A DNA stretch of 64,000 nucleotides from Paragonimus westermani (taxonomy: Eukaryota > Platyhelminthes > Trematoda > Plagiorchiida > Troglotrematidae). The notes under the pieces are model-generated. The model saw nothing but the letters and a program-made list of their open reading frames with translations, did not search any database and was not told the DNA's origin. Positions 52,501 to 62,196 of the stretch are shown here, piece after piece (positions within the stretch are counted from its first letter, which is position 1; every line of letters starts with the position of its first letter). Location: assembly GCA_008508345.1 (NCBI GenBank), contig QNGE01000113.1, positions 147,848 to 211,847 of the forward strand, in the 5' to 3' direction. The position numbers and the translations under genes were made by a program.

Positions 52501-55500
52501 GTCTACAGTGTTCTATTTTGTATAAGCTTCGCTTTTTACGTTTGCGACTGAAAACTAAACGAAATATTGACATATCGCAGTATCTTTCTTCCGCTCTAGT
52601 AAAGCCGTCAGGGAAAAACCAGTTTCTCTAATTGAGAACGCATAACTATGTTTTCCCGTCACAAATGACATTGTATTGACAAATGTTAGTTGCCCATCAC
52701 TGTACTATAACCCGGAAGCCAAGGATGCTCTGGCGAAGAAAGCTTAAGTGCTGACACGTCGAAATTCCCAACTTATGATTCACACTGGATTCCAAACTTC
52801 TGCTTTCGACCTGACTCTATTTACACAACTTTGGCAGGTTGTGTTCATCTGCTTATCAACAGGGCTAAGCGGACAGAGACAGTTGTCAGGTTCACGATAA
52901 TAGTGACCTTATTCCACTAAGGACTGAGCGTGAACAACTCCGGTTTTATTCATTCATCATAATCAGAGGATACCTTTTCCGCTCTATTGAAAAGGAAAAT
53001 TTTTAGTCGTGGCAACTTTCGCCAAGAGAAAACGTCTTGACGAACATGGTGTTGAGATGTCCTTATCAGGTTTTAACATATTCACGAGTTACAAAATAGA
53101 TACTGATTGTTTTAGCATTCACCGTAGAGCGCAAGTCGATGACTAGCGCTCACCGTCTTTCGTAGCAATCACAGATCACACTGTCAATGGTGCCCGACCG
53201 TTTACTGTCATGTTGAATGTTGACGACTCACAAAGTCTGGAGTGTTGTGGAACCCTACTACTCAATTATGGGCAGTTGGCCCAATCGTTCAAAATTAGTT
53301 TACAGTCTACCTCTGCTTGTCCTGCTGTATGCATCCTTCACGTTGCAATCAATTTGTACGTTTCCTTCAGTTACTGTTGTTTTGGCTTGTTTGACGCATC
53401 TGTAGTGTGTAATACGGATATATTGTTGTGGTTACAACTAAATTGTTTACGGTCATCTGGTCACGTAGTCGGCTGACTATTGTCACTTCCATCGAAAACC
53501 AAGTTTCCGTAGATCTAAGGCTAGTACTTCATTGGCGAGAAGTACACACTGTTCGCAATATAACCAGTGAATATGCGTTTATCTACGGCCATGCAGATTC
53601 AGTATTTGGACGCATTTTTTATGATCATGGTGCGGGTTACCTAACCGAAGCGTGACTGCTGCAGCTACTGTCGGAAGACTGTGTTGGACTGATATGGTTT
53701 ATTTCTTAAGCTCAGCGTAGGTGACAAGTAGCCACTATGCTGGACTAAGGTAGTGAGTCATGTTAGCAAGAAGGGGACTGATATGACCACTCATTGACCT
53801 GAGCGATCCAGTCCTCCTTCAGGCCGGGTGATGTTCCTTCACTCATTATCCGGTGGTAAGTCTGACGTGCTTTCCTGTACAACAATAAGGGGGCGAATAG
53901 AATGCATATTTTGAACCTGAAATGTGACGTTATCTTTCTGTTGTAAAGAAATAATAGGCGTAGAAGTGAAACTAGATCGTACTTTGCCAGGAGGAACGGT
54001 CAGTATACGTTCTTTTCCAACCGTCGATCGAATAAATACGGTGCTTGGTGGTCTTCGAAAAGTGAGCTTATATGGTTACAACTCTTACCTACCGTTCAAC
54101 ATGTTAGAATCACTGGTTCTATATGCTAGGTTTTTCCAGGTTAATTGATCAGCCCATCTGTTTTTTTGCAGCACTTTCCAACACATGTCGTTGGGTAACG
54201 AACCTGCTGAGCAAGTTTTTCCGGCTTCACTGAATAAACCTCGCATTGTATTTCTCCTCCGCTGGAATGACAAAACTCTGAAAGTTTATAATTAACTCGA
54301 CTATGCTGGTCTTCGATGAACCACCGGCACATCTCGTCAAATTAAATTACGGAGATTTGAGGCCAGTATCATTGGACTCTATTTGTGACAGCATGAGCGT
54401 TGTCCAGCCGACATGCATTATTCATTACGATCGGGTTTGTTCGCGAACCTATCGAATATTGGCGGTGTCAGTGGGGGTCCCATAACAACTGCTTGAACCT
54501 GTCCACGTTACTCGTCGTTGACACTGAACTATACAACGTAAACTTTCCTTTAATAAGATACTTTGAATATGAACGACCTTTCCAGATTGATTGATACAAT
54601 GATCAATATGATCCCAAGTACTGACACACTAGTAATAATAGTGAAACACCTACTGAGCGCAACTATGACAGAAGTGCTTCAAAATATTGATCCTAGATTC
54701 TTAAGCAGCCATTGACCTACTGCATAATATGGCGAATTCCGCATGTCAGTGCATCATCCTAAAAGAATAACCTCGTTTGAGCAATTCAAGTCATCTATCT
54801 GTCAAGGTTGATCCAACGTTGTCTGCTGAACAAGCCCTGAACTTTCCAATATTTGGGATCGGTCATTATATACTTTGTCAGATCACTTTTAACGTTCTCG
54901 CTCGCGCTCTTAATAACTTCGTTTTTATCCTCAAGAGTCATTATGATTTTCTTAGTGAAATCAGCTCTATTAAAAAACATACCCGTATCACTGTCGGACT
55001 GCGATATATGAATGTTGTCACTGCATCTTAGAATTCTCATTTATTCCAGACGTTTTCGTTAATGAATTTCGTGCATTGCAGGGGAATTATCGCGGTGGTA
55101 GCCGCTATCGACTATTCTAAATGCACGTTCGGGTGGCTCTCCTCAGGAGTGTTGTCAACACTCCTGAGGAGGGCCACCCGCGGTGGTTGAAACATAGAGT
55201 ATTACAACTTGCTCCTAACGTTGTGTTATTCCCAAGCTGTTTATCAATAACATGTTAAACACGACGCCCAAACTGTTCAGTTTCATTCGTACTAAATTTG
55301 GTGCGGATATCTTGCGACTGACAATGTTCCAAAATCGAGATTCCGTGACTCGATGTTTATCTTTCAGACCGCAAGGCATCACAGCCTAGGTCATAATGAA
55401 AGAACTTCAAACCGAATATAATCAGACGCTGCTGTAGAACACTGCTTGATATGCCTACTCGAAATGAAAGCTTAATGAACGATTCTTCTTACATATTGAT

Positions 55501-58500
55501 TTATACGTCGCCATAGTAACTGCTCGATGTACAGTCGAATTGTACTTGCTGGTGCCCGTCTGATTTGACAATATGTGTAACCCGACCGGTCATACCCGAT
55601 CATACGTGATGATGACCTTTACATCAGTTCATGTGTTCCGAATTTACTTAGATCTGTGGCTATGTTAGTTAGCGAGTTCAAAGCCAACACAAGCGGAATT
55701 GCAGCTCAACATAGGTCAATTCAGTCGGACTAAATGAAACACTCCCGCTCAGGTGGTCACACTTACGCACCCACCCACTGAACTAAGCAGATAATACCAC
55801 ACAAATACACATATGTGCAACGTATTCCGGTAGACTGGACCATCGTTTAATCGAGTCAGCCGTTAACTTGAGACACATTCTGAATGATAAAAAGCAGTGG
55901 GTTTTGTAGTCTGGAGTTGTTCTGTCTATTGTAAGATATCCGCGTCGTGTTTAACGTGTTATTGATAAACAGATTGGAAATAACACAACGTTACGAGCAA
56001 GTTGTAAGTATTCCCAGTCTGTTAACCACGACGCCCAGACTGTTCAACTTCATTCATACTAAATTTGGTGCGGATATCTTAGAACAGAGGTCACGTGGGA
56101 TTTGTCGTGGTTAGGTCAATTTGTGCTGCATCTGACCGGATTGGTCTAATCCTTTGCCACTACGTGGGGGTGAGACAGATGTAGATAAGACGCGTCCGTT
56201 TCTGGTGCTGTTTATCCATCCACGCCACACTACAGACAGGGGTTTGCTATCATTGCGATTAACACAAGCGTGCTTCAGCACCGCTCCGCAAAGGAAGTTA
56301 GACTCTTGTGGATCACTCGAGCTTGATCAAAACCTACGTTGTGATTCTCTGACAGTGCATATAGTGCGATGCCCGAATCCTTCTCGAGCTTCTGAAGTTG
56401 ATAGAGGTGTTTAGGAGGAAACCTTGTGTGCCTATTGTGTTCGGCAACACGTACTTTCAGTTGTCTACTTGTCTCTCCAATATGGCTGGCACTGCAGTCA
56501 CCGCATTTGATTTCGTAAACGCAGTCTGTCTGGTCGCCCATAGAAATTGGATCTTTAGGGTGCGTTACCAGTCGTTCTAAGGTATTGTCTAACCGAAACA
56601 CAGTCCGGATAGCGTACTCAGAGAGAACGGAGCGAATTTTTTCAGTTGCTTGTTCACAATATGGTATTTGCACAGTAGACTTGAAAGTGCTGGTCTTTTT
56701 GGTCTTTTCCTTAGTGACATGCGCTTAATTGTGTTCTCAATAAATGCGTTCGGATAGTGATCAGTGGCTAGCATTTCTTTGATTTGAGAAATCTCTGTTG
56801 TTCTGGAGAGCTCAGTGGTGCAGATCTTATTGGCTCTGTTGACGAGTGATTTGATGACTGCTCTCTTCATACCGATTGGATGGGACGAGTTGAAGTTGAG
56901 ATAACGGCCAGAATGGGTTGGCTTGCGGTACACTGAAACCTGAAATCTCTGTTGCTCGTCAACTTTGACTAGGCAGTCTAGGAAATTCACTGAGCGCTCA
57001 TCGGTTTCAATTTCCAATGTGAAGACTATGCCGTTGCATTTTGAGTTAAGAAACTGTAGGAATTGGTCGCGAACAGTCTGTTTCATCCACTTACCGCCAC
57101 CAAATTCGCGGAGGGCAGATAAATTCACTCATCGCTTATGTTTCCAGGTATCCGAGGGGAAGATTAGCTACTACGTTTGCAACAGGAGAACCCATAGTTA
57201 CACCATCGGTTTGCCTGTACAATATTTTGTTGAATGTGAATAAAGTTGAGTGCAGACAAAGCTGAAGACCAGATAGAATTTCGGAAGGAGGTAAATTAGT
57301 ACGTGCACCAAGAGAATCGTCACTTTCCAATAACTCTTTAACAACATCAATGCTACGCCTTACCGGTACACTGGTGTAAAGAGAAGTCACATCAAAACTA
57401 AGGAAAGTTTTATCACAATCTAATGTCATGTGTTCGAGTTTGTCAACAAAATCAAAGGAGTCTTTAACGTTGCTTACCAACATGTTCTGCTACGGTATGA
57501 TTATGCGGCTGATGAACTTGGTCAGTTTGTAAGTTGGACTGGTGGTGTAGTCAACAATAGGTCTTATGGGTATTTCTGTTTTATGCACCTTTGGAAGACC
57601 GTAGAAACGTGAAGGACGGTTGCTCTTGGGATTGAGCATGAACCATGTAGACTGTCCAAGTTTTTCTTTGATACCTCGGAGGAACTTGCTGGCGTGTGCC
57701 TTGACTTTATTCAGAAGTGTGTTGGCTTTTTGCTCATTGATCTCTTCATATGGTCCAGTAGCTAAGTGCTCTAACACTTTCTTTTGCTAATCTTCTTGAT
57801 TAAGAATCACTGTGATGTTGCCTTTATCGGCCTTGTTGATGTGAATCGGCCGATCCTTCTTGATGAGAAGAAGAGCATTCTGTTCTGCGTTGGTAAAGTT
57901 CGAGACGTCTAGCTGTTGTCGTTGCAAAACGCCTGCAATTCTAAATCATGCTTCCTCCGCAACATCTGTGGCTAGTTTGCCCAGAGCAGGTACAATTTTG
58001 GGAATTATATCTATTGGCTCAAGTTGCTTCCGTTGGATGTTAAAATTGAGTCCTTTTTTAAGAAGGCTTATCTCGTTCATATTGAGTGGTTGTGATGAGA
58101 GATTCAAAATTACGCTTTCTGTGGGTCGCTGTGTTATCGAATGTGGGACAGAAGAAACATGATTTAATCTTCTGAAAAGCTTGTCAAACTTTCTTCTTTG
58201 GCGTTCACTTGCCTTCTTGAAAAACGTCAGTTCACGCTGATTAATCAGCTCCATGACAGAGGTCTGTATATCGTTGGGTAATACATGATGGATCAGTTCA
58301 TCTAAATTGGCTCAGCAAAAACGTATACGCTCCAGGTGATGAGTAGTCGAGTGTACGCGTTGCCTTAAAAATATACGTGAGGTTGTCAGTGCTGCACATT
58401 TTGAACGGACGCTGTTATCCGGTGGTCTGATTAACTGAGATGGCGGAACCACTTTTGCGGAACGGCAACGAACATTAAACACACGGTGGTTGACCCAGTT

Positions 58501-61500
58501 GGCATGATTCTTGGCCAAAGTGATTCGAATATCAATCAGTTGTAAGAGATCCGCACCAAATTTAGTACGAATGAAGTTGAACAGTTTGGGCGTCGTGTTT
58601 AACATGTTATTGATAAACAGATTTGGAATAACACAACGTTACGAGCAAGTTGAAGTACTTTACGTTTCAACCACCGCGGGTGGCCTTCCTCAAGAGTGTT
58701 GTAATCGAAATCACATTGGCAGAGGACCAGAGGTCACATGGGATTTGCCGTGGTTTTGAACACTAGGTCATTTACGCGTTACATTGATTGCATATACGTG
58801 ATTTGCAGCATTTGGTGTGGAGCCCACTGCCAACTCAGTTGTTGCTGATCTTCCGACTGTAAGATGGTATTTATTGGGACAGCATATCGATTGTTGGCTA
58901 CAGTGTTCACATGCTTTTAGAACTGAAGGTTGGAGAGACCATATTCCCGAGTTCATTACATTGGTACAAGATGTGTATCCCCAACTCGTTATGGAGCAAT
59001 GGACTGTTAACACACCCAAAATGTCAACGATTGTGAAGAAGCAATCGCTGACGAAACCATTTCATCCGTAGACCAGGAGAATGTCGAAGGTGATACACTT
59101 AAACCTGAGATAAAAACTAATCAGTCAAAATTTGTTCGCGATCTAACACGCTATCTTGTTTATGATGGAAGTGAAGACAGTGTTTTATCTACACTATGTA
59201 TTTGCACTGGTTTTGTTTGCCTACAGTCTGTACGTCATTTCTCGATGTGTAAAAACACTGGAGTGTCCAAATTCAAAGTTGGGACAGACCATAGACATTG
59301 CGGTACTGGTAATGACTACAGTTAGGAATAAATGCCAACATACATCATTTAGTAAGCGTTCATAAAGAATTGCAGACAGTTGGATAGGATGAGACAAACA
59401 AATGGCGAAGCAGGCGGTACTTTTTCGTGTGGGCTATCCCGAACTGCTGATGACGCAGGCTTAGAAGACATGTGTAACCAAGGTAATTGGGATAAACAAA
59501 CGAGATTCGCCCAATACATCTGTTCTGCGTCGTTTGCCCGTTAGGTAACGAGAGGGAAGGAGTGGACATGCACACAGATACACGTTTAAGACAGCCGGGA
59601 TACTGGTCTCACTCATGATGTACTTAAAATGTTTACACAAGAAATCAAGAAATGAGTAGAGGATAAAATGAACAAGGACAGAACGGGACTGAACAAGTGA
59701 CACACGTGATCGAAACACGGTTATCGTCCGTAAGGAGAACACATTATTGTGCACTATATTATTATCAGTGTCTGAATGCCTATTTGACCGGTACATTGTA
59801 GTGATAATGTTTTTTTGTGATTACGTTTACCAAAATTCATCTTAGTGCTCGTGGATTTTTATCGTTCTTTGGTTGGTTGCTTATTGCCCACATTGTCCTT
59901 TGTGTCGCGTGAGCGACACCAGACGTATGTCTGTAGTTTAGTCCTTCCTGTGAAACGTCCCAAATTCAAACAATTTATTCTGAATGAAATGTACTAAAAT
60001 CAGTTTTAATCATGCCCATGCCTACTGGTGAGTAGTGGGGGATCTCGATTTTACATAAACTACATCAGTCGTAATTGATCGCCGCTGTCGCATTCTCACA
60101 GAGTTTCCAGTCGGCCCCTTCCGAAAATAAGCACTGTACTGGAGTTTCGCTCTGGTTTGAGCTCGTCAGCAGTCCATATCCTTGCCACGACAGAGACTGG
60201 ACCCCCTGTCACGCTTTCATAAGGCAACCGTGTTGATCACTGTGCAACTGATCGCACATTAAACAGAAACATCATGTGTGAACGCTCAGTCACATTTGTT
60301 TGTATGTATGCCCTGATTTCCCAATTGCCTCGAGACGAGACGCAATAACTCTCCTGTTAACTCCAATCGATGACTCTTCAACGAGGACTTCTCTTTAAGT
60401 TGAACTAACGAAAATCCTTAATTTACCGGGCAATATTTTTATCAAGACCCATTTTTACGCTATATTTCGTTTATTGAATAATGCACTGTAGGTTGACCTA
60501 ATTTATGATTGTATTTTCCATTGCTGAATATCTTCAGGTTTAGTACATCCATCTCGTGTTTACACTCACATCTGCCTCATACCCAATTTGTAATAGCGTT
60601 CACTACGTTTTGGTGGTTTCCACCATGAATATAGATACTTGAGGCCAGACAACTGACACATCTTAACCACAGGTTCACGTGATTATAGGTCTACGTACAG
60701 GGTGACCAGTGCAATCTGCCGATTCCGGTGTTTGAAGGTTGCTGTGTTTGTTGTGATTGACAGGATGTCTAGGTCCGGTGTGTATAAGTTCCTAAATACT
60801 TGCGATAAACATAAAAGGCATTAGCGCCGCACTATAGAACAATCGCTGAAAACTATCGGTTGTTTGAACCTACGATCGATGGTACACAATACAGCTTCCA
60901 AAGTTGTTTGGGCGTTCGGATGAATAGTTAGTTAATGAAATTCCTTTGTTTCGCATGCCCATAGTTTTGTTTTCTTGCAAAATATCGCATACTTCCTGCG
61001 AGTTTATGGCCAGCAGGATAATTTTTAAAATAGGAAGCTCTCAGATTACTATGTATTGGGATGTCACTGACTTCGGATAAAATACATGGGGAAAAATTAA
61101 AAAACAAAACTATGTAGACGACGATAGGTCGAACTGCAACCCGCTGGATCAAAGAAACGTTCTCCACTTGTCATGCCACTACTGCCAAAGTCTTCCGCTA
61201 AAATCACTCCATGCCCCGGGGCTGGATGGGCGTACACTTGAGAAGACATTGTTACGGTATTATCAAAATAGGCCTTTATGTTATCACATGAATGAAGCGT
61301 TTTAAGTTCATGCAGTGCTGCGTGAGGACAATAGTTGATCATGCGCTGTCTTATCTCAATGATGCAGGCAACTCGTCATAGTCATAATCGTTTAATTGGT
61401 GGACCTAGTTGGGCCTCATCAAAATAACGCATTCATAATCTGTTACTAGGCTTGAGATTGATATTCTGGGCATTTACTTATTAGGTTTTGAAATTCACGT

Positions 61501-62196
61501 TGCCTGGAAACGGGCGGGTCATTTTCTTCACCTACTGAACTTTTTTCCTAGCCATATTAAGTATGTTAGTTTTGCAGACCAAACGCAAAAGACTGGTTCA
61601 TTTCAGAGATGACAGCGCCCAAGAAAAGCAAATTTTCTCATGCGATTCATTATGCTGCTAGTGACTTGTAAGCACATCGAATTTATGACACCCCAGTCTA
61701 TCTTAAACGAGCGTGCTTGAGTACATTGAAAAGTATTTTAGTGATCGGCATTTTATTTTGAATCTGACAGTTTAGCACACTACCATCCACGTGTTGAAAC
61801 GGTCCGTTATGGGTATGAACTGTTATCAAGTTCAAACTTTTATCTTGTTATAAGTTCCTTCTCTCCTACTTACAGGGAAAATGAAAGTTTAGCGATTGAG
61901 AAATTCCGAGAACGTGCAGTTGCTTTATTTTGTATACTTGTTAAGCGACCGATTTATTATTAAATTTCTGCGTGGCTCTTCGTGCTGTCGTATACTACGT
62001 GCTTTCTCCTTTTATTTCCGAGGTTCTTCACAATGTAGATGAACTGTTCGAGAGAGAAGAACTCAGTGCTGTGCCTGATCCTTGCTGGCCCGACTGTTTT
62101 AACTCAGGCGTATTCGTTTTCCGTCCTAGCTTGGAAACTCATAAAGCATTACTCAAGGTCGCATTGGAAGCTGGAAGCTTTGATGGGGGCGATCAG
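37457..62196 (+). CDS. Glycogenin (partial gene: exons 1-3 of the glycosyltransferase domain)
   Basis: Glycogenin is the self-glucosylating GT8 glucosyltransferase that uses UDP-glucose to build the primer on which glycogen synthase extends glycogen, in the cytosol. Three exons on the + strand (37457-37599, 37638-37812, 62023-62196) join in frame to 164 codons. The protein shows [20 protein letters not shown] (nucleotide-binding start of the fold), TKLQCW with Lys86, LDADTVV with Asp102 and Asp104 (Mn2+ and UDP contact), [12 protein letters not shown], and SFDGGDQ with Asp163 and Gln164. All fall at the same numbers as in mammalian glycogenin-1, which supports both the start codon and every splice site. 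No frameshift or lost key residue is seen, so the gene looks functional. The next exons, including the self-glucosylated tyrosine and the glycogen-synthase-binding tail, are not recognised in the remaining 1.8 kb and should lie beyond the window. Confidence 0.93.
37600..37637 (+). other. Glycogenin intron 1, 38-nt micro-intron
   Basis: Begins GTAAGAG and ends TTGTTTTAG. A shorter option ending at the AG of 37618-37619 (20 nt) would also keep the frame but would add six residues (NQDCFS) that glycogenin lacks. The 38-nt choice gives an ungapped match to the family and exact residue numbering. Introns of this size at the 5' end of genes are known from flukes such as Schistosoma. Confidence 0.88.
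37638..37812 (+). CDS. Glycogenin coding exon 2 (residues 48-106)
   Basis: Reads [20 protein letters not shown], then [20 protein letters not shown] and [13 protein letters not shown], and stops at a GTATGT donor on a codon boundary (phase 0). It carries Lys86 and the DxD motif Asp102-Ala-Asp104. The segment [15 protein letters not shown] replaces the S-A-H-L-x-L-M-x-R-P-E-L-G-V stretch of the mammalian protein, a region that varies between species. Confidence 0.93.
37813..40603. other. Intron 2, left part: nothing recognised
   Basis: No mobile-element protein or RNA gene is visible except a short motif at 38910-38942 shared with 14281-14313. The 63-codon + frame at 38764-38955 overlaps that motif and is probably not a gene. 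Confidence 0.4.
38910..38942 (+). repeat. Short dispersed motif, copy 2
   Basis: Shares about 33 nt around ACAGACAAGCGA with 14281-14313, same orientation, six differences by eye. Flanks are only weakly similar. Probably a scrap of a dispersed repeat. Confidence 0.3.
40604..40990 (+). mobile_element. RTE-type LINE fragment, C-terminal tail (decayed)
   Basis: The + frame reads [40 protein letters not shown] and [13 protein letters not shown], aligning with the RTE tail pattern R-L-R-W-L-G-H-V-L-R-M-P, R-G-G-Q and T-W. A shifted frame after 40895 gives [20 protein letters not shown], matching the L-E-T-L-x-D-M-x-x-N-R-x-Q-W end of the family. It is more diverged than the copy at 5.1 kb. Sense orientation relative to glycogenin. 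Confidence 0.7.
40991..44555. other. Intron 2 segment, nothing recognised
   Basis: Overlapping short frames on both strands (for example 42540-42873 and 42979-43300) without family motifs. The minus frame at 43412-43597 may be part of an old repeat, but no second copy was found in the window. Confidence 0.35.
44556..44918 (-). mobile_element. RTE-type LINE fragment, C-terminal tail, antisense
   Basis: The 120-codon minus frame reads [40 protein letters not shown], then [20 protein letters not shown] and [16 protein letters not shown], matching the RTE tail pattern (W-x-G-H-V-L-R-R-P, R-L-P, R-G-x-Q-x-K-T-W, L-x-D-M). It is only the tail, with no RT core, and lies opposite in orientation to the other RTE pieces in this intron. 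The + frame at 44481-44711 is largely its shadow. Confidence 0.7.
44919..48011. other. Intron 2 segment, nothing recognised
   Basis: T-rich on the + strand between about 45230 and 45600. No frame longer than 90 codons and no family motif. Confidence 0.4.
48012..48094 (-). repeat. Dispersed 83-bp repeat, copy 1 (inverted relative to copy 2)
   Basis: The reverse complement of this stretch matches 63692-63774 with about seven differences, roughly 92 percent identity by eye. Most of the differences look like CpG to TpG/CpA decay. Similarity stops abruptly at both ends. A short foldback (TTTTCGAACG with CGTTCGAAAA) lies inside it, and an ambiguous base (n) at 48011 sits right at its edge, where the assembly was uncertain. 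Element class unknown. Confidence 0.75.
48095..51599. other. Intron 2 segment, nothing recognised
   Basis: Short overlapping frames only. A GGTTCAAATCC box-B-like sequence at about 51203 is discussed under rejected items. The frames at 50784-51176 (-) and 50798-51040 (+) are mutual shadows without motif. Confidence 0.35.
51600..52340 (+). mobile_element. RTE-type LINE relic, RT palm to C-terminus, heavily decayed
   Basis: Around 51627 a + frame reads [19 protein letters not shown], corresponding to the L-x-Y-A-D-D-I-x-L-L-C box with YADD turned into DVDD. Then [20 protein letters not shown] and [17 protein letters not shown] (51735-51860) match the Y-L-G-S to N-L-R-H-L-W-R-R stretch. [20 protein letters not shown] (near 52065) matches the R-L-H-R-L-R-W-L-G-H-V-L-R-M block. 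A shifted frame near 52305 gives [16 protein letters not shown], the N-Q-W end. The order is correct and spacing near normal, so this is one continuous old insertion in the same orientation as glycogenin. Confidence 0.72.
52341..55130. other. Intron 2 segment, nothing recognised
   Basis: No mobile-element protein or RNA gene visible. The frames at 53210-53655 (+) and 54777-55031 (+) are hydrophobic or mixed, with no motif. Confidence 0.4.
55131..55322 (+). repeat. Penelope-like element 5'-end fragment with 24-bp foldback
   Basis: From 55155 on, this is a copy of the 5' UTR and first codons of the Penelope-like element at 56.15-58.75 kb, but in the opposite orientation. It includes the CCACCCGCGGTGGTTGAAAC box and the start reading [19 protein letters not shown]. 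Similarity ends near 55322. Its left edge folds back on itself: 55131-55154 pairs with 55156-55179 over 24 bp with one G-T wobble and a one-base loop, because the left arm is a short piece of the same 5' UTR in reverse orientation. Confidence 0.85.
55925..56116. repeat. Penelope-like 5'-end fragments joined head to head
   Basis: About 55932-55998 carries the element's 5' UTR and start in minus orientation (GTCGTGTTTAACGTGTTATTG, as at 58590). From about 56000 the sequence flips and repeats the ORF start in plus orientation (ACGACGCCCAGACTGTTCAA), ending in GGTGCGGATATCTT near 56086. It is followed by CAGAGGTCACGTGGGATTTG, which recurs at 58730 on the far side of the full element. This is a second inverted junction of the same sequence within 1 kb of the first. 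Confidence 0.8.
56140..58757 (-). mobile_element. Penelope-like retroelement, nearly full length, inactive
   Basis: Penelope-like elements encode a telomerase-related RT plus a GIY-YIG endonuclease. On the minus strand the order is: N-terminal region (58605-58312, [20 protein letters not shown] and [14 protein letters not shown]); linker (58254-57946, [20 protein letters not shown]); RT fingers (57777-57490, [20 protein letters not shown]); palm (57483-57136, [15 protein letters not shown] and [18 protein letters not shown]); thumb (57128-56589, [20 protein letters not shown]); then GIY-YIG endonuclease (56673-56275, [20 protein letters not shown]) and an out-of-frame end reading [16 protein letters not shown]. 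The catalytic RYVDDT box is present as R-stop-VDET at 57082-57093 and so is dead. There are several other stops and frameshifts. It lies antisense in glycogenin intron 2. A 5' UTR of about 150 bp shares sequence with the inverted fragments at 55.1 and 55.9 kb. Confidence 0.9.
58802..59325 (+). other. Unassigned exon-like reading frames, possible gene fragment
   Basis: A frame open from 58802 to 59071, preceded by a TTTGCAG acceptor-like site at 58802-58808, reads [20 protein letters not shown], then [20 protein letters not shown]. Overlapping it, a second + frame is open from 59011 to 59325 (104 codons plus stop) and is acidic: [53 protein letters not shown]. Read one after the other with a single frame change near 59020, they look like one protein of about 170 residues with ordinary codon use. 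I cannot name the family. A faint likeness of HIPEFITL...VYPQL to the H-PEF...V-P-L stretch of glycogenin is not enough for a call, and the position upstream of exon 3 argues against it. Confidence 0.3.
59326..62022. other. Intron 2, right part: nothing recognised
   Basis: No coding or RNA feature recognised. The minus frames at 59360-59796 and 60928-61342 are motif-free. The sequence ends in the pyrimidine-rich acceptor of glycogenin exon 3. Confidence 0.4.
62023..62196 (+). CDS. Glycogenin coding exon 3 (residues 107-164)
   Basis: Reads [40 protein letters not shown], then [15 protein letters not shown], and ends at a GTGAGC donor on a codon boundary. It carries the N-x-D-D/E-L-F turn after the DxD motif, the PDCFNSGVF strand that lines the sugar site, and the DGGDQ motif with Asp163 and Gln164, which in mammalian glycogenin bind and position the glucose. 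All are intact. The frame is also open upstream of the acceptor, but that sequence has no resemblance to glycogenin. Confidence 0.94.

Larger units (their letters stand above)
37813..62022 (+). other. Glycogenin intron 2, about 24.2 kb
   Basis: Donor GTATGT at 37813 and acceptor TTTTATTTCCGAG at 62022. It joins phase 0 to phase 0, restoring [14 protein letters not shown]. The intron holds RTE tails, a Penelope-like element in antisense, inverted pieces of that element and a dispersed short repeat, each listed separately. The acceptor is an imperfect pyrimidine tract ending GAG, weaker than a typical CAG acceptor. Confidence 0.88.
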
